A stretch of DNA of 35,764 nucleotides from JAJXTN01 sp038230895 (lineage in GTDB: Bacteria > Patescibacteriota > Saccharimonadia > Saccharimonadales > UBA4665). Below are positions 33,002-35,764 of this stretch, piece after piece. The DNA lies in the NCBI GenBank assembly GCA_038230895.1, contig JBBRMJ010000012.1:1-35764 (forward strand). The letters are read 5' to 3'. The notes beneath the pieces are model-generated. The model was given only the letters and a program-made list of their open reading frames with translations, did no database searches and was not told the origin of the DNA. A program made the translations under genes and the position numbers. Positions within the stretch are counted from its first letter, which is position 1; the number at the start of each line of letters is the position of its first letter.

Positions 33002-34041
33002 TAGTTCGTCCTTCCGAGTAGGAAAACAATCAGACCGAGCACGCCGGCCACCTGCCCCAGAATCCAGAAGCGCATCGTAACTTTCGTCTCTGGCCAGCCA
33101 AGGGCTTCGAAGTGATGGTGAATCGGGGATGATAGGAAGACTTTTTTGCCATGGCGGAGTTTACGCGAAATGCGGTTAATGATTACTGAGCCAGTTTCCA
33201 TAACGTAGACAGCGCCAATAATCGGCAAGACGTAAATCGTATCAGTTTGCAAAGCAATGACCCCGAGAGCCGTACCCAGCGCGAAGGATCCCACATCACC
33301 CATCAGGAAGCGAGCTGGGTAAATATTGAACCAGGTGTAGCTGAGCAAAGCACCGATGACGGTTAAGCAAAAGCCTGCCAATGCCAATTTGCCCTCAACG
33401 ACACAAATGATGGCATAGGTCATAAATGACGAGGTCAATAGTCCGCCGGCTAATCCGTCGAGACCATCACTGATGTTCACTGCGTTGGCCGTAGCCATCA
33501 CAACCAACCAGAATAAGCCGATGATCAGAATACCAATATGCAGCTCATGAATACCCGGCAAGTAAATCGAAGTGACGCCCAGCTTGCTATAGAACCACCA
33601 GCCACCAGCCAAAGCCACACCACTGTAAAGCAGGAATTTGGAGCGAGATCGCATACCTGCCACCCCCTTACCATTACTCCGAACGTTCATGACGTCATCA
33701 ATCAGGCCAATGGTGGCCGCGCCGAGCATGCCGGCTAGTGGCAGCCAGGTTTGACCGCGATTAAGGTTAGCTAGCGTCGAAATAGCGATGGCAAATACGA
33801 AAATCAAGCCAGCCATCGTCGGTATATTGCGTTTGTGTTTGGCAGCGTGTAATTGCTGATATACCGTGGCTGCTCCCCCGCCCCAGGCTTCGGTACGCTG
33901 CTTCTTCCACCAATGTTTACGATAGGCAATATCGGTGTATATCGGTGTCAGAAGCATGCTTAGTACAAAGCTAAAGAACGCCAAGCTCAAGATGTGAATC
34001 AAGTTATGAGCGCTAATCGCGATGTGCAAGGTGTTATTCAT
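33001..34041 (-). CDS. mraY: MraY: phospho-MurNAc-pentapeptide transferase
   Basis: MraY transfers phospho-MurNAc-pentapeptide to undecaprenyl phosphate, giving lipid I. The 346-aa multi-pass protein has the family motifs IGLIDDVMNVR, TANAVNISDGLDGLAGG, LMGDVGSFALG and PIHHHFEALGW. A -10 box upstream marks it as the first gene of the unit mraY-ftsW-murG-ftsQ. The genes for Mur ligases (murE, murF, murD, murC) that usually lie in this cluster are absent between these genes. Confidence 0.96.
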   Translation of the reverse strand: MNNTLHIAISAHNLIHILSLAFFSFVLSMLLTPIYTDIAYRKHWWKKQRTEAWGGGAATVYQQLHAAKHKRNIPTMAGLIFVFAIAISTLANLNRGQTWLPLAGMLGAATIGLIDDVMNVRSNGKGVAGMRSRSKFLLYSGVALAGGWWFYSKLGVTSIYLPGIHELHIGILIIGLFWLVVMATANAVNISDGLDGLAGGLLTSSFMTYAIICVVEGKLALAGFCLTVIGALLSYTWFNIYPARFLMGDVGSFALGTALGVIALQTDTIYVLPIIGAVYVMETGSVIINRISRKLRHGKKVFLSSPIHHHFEALGWPETKVTMRFWILGQVAGVLGLIVFLLGRTN

Positions 34042-34079
34042 AGATGATTTTCGAAATTTTTGGTTGTTATTTTGGGTCT

Positions 34080-34085
34080 ATTATA
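34080..34085 (-). promoter_or_regulatory. -10 element of the mraY operon
   Basis: The minus strand reads TGCTATAAT, an extended -10 with a consensus hexamer. The transcription start would be about 32 nt before the mraY ATG. Confidence 0.55.
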
Positions 34086-34104
34086 GCAGTTTTACACTGT
34101 TTGC

Positions 34105-35764
34105 TCATGATTTTGGTGTGACGAATGAATTATCGATCAGCATGTGGGCCAGACCGGCGAAAATCGGTTGAGCGGCCGCAGTGCCAGCATAGCCACCGTT
34201 GGTCGGCTTGTCGACAAAGACCACGATGACATATTGCACTTTATCGCCACCGACGAAGCCCATGTACGTGCCGTTAAACTGGTCATCGTAATAGCCACCA
34301 TTGGGTTTGGTAATCTGGGCCGTACCGGTCTTCCCTCCAACAATATAGGTGTTTTGGTCGAAGGCTGGAACGATATTGTGATGTTGGACAACATACTGCA
34401 TCATTGGGATCAGCTGGGTGGCTACTTTGGCGCTAACAACATGCTGTTTGACAACTGTCGGCTTGACGCTGGTCACACTGCCATCAGCGTTAATCGTCTG
34501 GTCGACCAGGTGTGGCTGATAATAAGTGCCACCGTTGAGCACGGCTGATAAGGCTGCTCCCATCTGAATCGGTGTAGCCGTCATGGCCTGGCCGAAGGCT
34601 GTGTTGGCGTAAGTCAGGTTGATACCGGCACCATTTTGGGCAGGGCTCGGCACGTAACCCGTCGCTTCATAACCCTGCTCGATATTAGTCGCCTTGCCAA
34701 ATTGGAAATGATTCACGAGATAGTTATTCCAGGCCGTGCGTGCTTTGGAGTTGATGTCGCCACCACCCATTTGCATTAACAGCCAGGTCGCCCCCGTATT
34801 CAGTGATAAATTGAGGATATCGTTGACACTGCGCGTGCCTGCCCCACCGTCTTCTTCAATATTGGTAATCTTAAAGCCATCAACCGTCCATGAAGCTGGG
34901 TCATAATAGGTCGTGCCTGGATTCACGACTCCCTGGTCAAGCGCAGCTGCAGTTGTCAGCGCTTTCATAATCGACCCGACCTCAATCGGCTGCGAAACAC
35001 TGGCATTCGCAAACAACTTGGGATCGCTGACTTTGTAGTACTGACTGGGGTCATAGGTCGGAAGATTAGCCATAGCCTTGATGGCGCCCGTGGTTGGGTC
35101 CATTATCAGGGCGCTGGCACCACTGGCTTTGGTACGCAGCACGCCCTGCGCCAGAACGGTCTCTAATTGCTGTTGCATGGCTAGATCAATCGTCAACACC
35201 ACATCCTGACCATTCTTGGGGGCCACCTCAGTGTTATCCTTACTTGCCGCTAATGGGACGCCATTAATGTCAGTAATCGCTTTGAGTTGCCCCGGTGTGC
35301 CCTTCAGCTGCTTATTCAGGGCCTGCTCAAGGCCATATTCGCCTTGGCCTTCATCGTTCACAAATCCCAAAAGCTGCGCCGCCAGATTTCCCTGCGGATA
35401 AGTCCGATAATAAATAGCCGTCGTACCAACTCCAGGGTATTTCAAGGCGATCAGACGTTGGCGCTGGCTGGCAGTCGCTTTTTTAGCCAGTACGACGTAA
35501 TGAGTATGCTTGGTTCGCAACAAGCTTGCGATCTGGTCAGCCTGGCCGCCAATAATAGGCAATAGCTTGGCTGCGACTTGATCAGCATCTTTAATATAGG
35601 TCGGGTCAGCATAGACCGTAAAAAGCTGTTCGTTGAGGACAATTGGCAGCGTTTCACTACCATCGTGGGCTTCAATCACCCCACGAGTAGCTGGTATCTG
35701 TTGCTGCTTCAGCTGATCACTGAGGGCTGCAGTCTTATAATGATCATAGCGAATCACCTGGACA
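34105..35764 (-). CDS. ftsI: Class B penicillin-binding protein (FtsI/PBP2), 5' end outside window
   Basis: This transpeptidase cross-links septal peptidoglycan. The frame is open to the window edge, and residues before the apparent GTG start at 35757 (VQVIRYDHY) fit the family's VQ...DHxxY region, so the true start is outside. Active-site motifs are complete: SxxK as GSIMK, SxN as SLNTG, and KTG as GGKTGTAQ. The dimerisation domain shows TRGVIEAHDG. No PASTA domain is present. The position next to mraY and ftsW supports a division role. Confidence 0.93.
   Translation of the reverse strand, partial: VQVIRYDHYKTAALSDQLKQQQIPATRGVIEAHDGSETLPIVLNEQLFTVYADPTYIKDADQVAAKLLPIIGGQADQIASLLRTKHTHYVVLAKKATASQRQRLIALKYPGVGTTAIYYRTYPQGNLAAQLLGFVNDEGQGEYGLEQALNKQLKGTPGQLKAITDINGVPLAASKDNTEVAPKNGQDVVLTIDLAMQQQLETVLAQGVLRTKASGASALIMDPTTGAIKAMANLPTYDPSQYYKVSDPKLFANASVSQPIEVGSIMKALTTAAALDQGVVNPGTTYYDPASWTVDGFKITNIEEDGGAGTRSVNDILNLSLNTGATWLLMQMGGGDINSKARTAWNNYLVNHFQFGKATNIEQGYEATGYVPSPAQNGAGINLTYANTAFGQAMTATPIQMGAALSAVLNGGTYYQPHLVDQTINADGSVTSVKPTVVKQHVVSAKVATQLIPMMQYVVQHHNIVPAFDQNTYIVGGKTGTAQITKPNGGYYDDQFNGTYMGFVGGDKVQYVIVVFVDKPTNGGYAGTAAAQPIFAGLAHMLIDNSFVTPKS

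Overview
The window looks like a piece of a Patescibacteria (CPR) chromosome, most likely Saccharibacteria-like. This rests on lineage-typical traits, not on a marker-gene phylogeny. The traits are: many genes with a -10 hexamer only 6-7 nt before the ATG (leaderless transcripts); pilin-type N-termini of the GFGHVE type; a DUF3048 lipid/wall-associated protein; a sigma-region-4 plus HARE-HTH fusion protein; and compact overlapping genes. TGA is a normal stop (for example at the ends of the genes at 2521, 8104 and 9677), which argues against the UGA-recoding Gracilibacteria/Absconditabacteria.

Layout. 1-996: end of a pilin-signal/beta-propeller surface protein. 1057-5818: gltX, DUF3048 protein, membrane histidine kinase, single-domain response regulator. 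5954-7356: a second pilin-signal protein and a small membrane protein. 7663-9626: a compact cluster of small proteins ending in a Y-family DNA polymerase; two of them are paralogues. 9677-10722: TylF-like methyltransferase and RlmH. 10723-14934 (minus strand): a surface-protein island containing a secreted FN3-repeat protein with a C-terminal dockerin, a membrane-anchored cohesin protein immediately downstream, and an LPXTG-like wall protein. 15114-21762: coiled-coil protein, tRNA-Glu(CUC), multi-pass membrane protein, soluble PAS kinase and regulator, RsuA/RluB pseudouridine synthase, Der and Pth. 21754-24320: a methyltransferase, a probable ~390-nt structured RNA, DprA and two small proteins. 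24525-28941: TopA, the sigma4-HARE protein and an HExxH metalloprotein. 29670-35764 (minus strand): division/wall genes ftsI, mraY, ftsW, murG, ftsQ.

Most genes left of ~28.9 kb are on the plus strand and all genes right of ~29.7 kb are on the minus strand. The 730-bp gap between them contains a 28-bp 11-6-11 inverted repeat whose central hexamer is identical to that of E. coli dif. I interpret this as the chromosome dimer resolution site at the replication terminus.

The strongest candidates for undescribed biology are (i) the adjacent cohesin/dockerin pair, which suggests non-covalent display of a secreted FN3 adhesin on the cell surface; (ii) the long structured RNA between the methyltransferase and dprA; (iii) the paired small proteins coupled to the translesion polymerase; and (iv) the reused pilin-type secretion module attached to unrelated extracellular bodies. 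All functional statements are inferred from sequence reading only; no database search was run.
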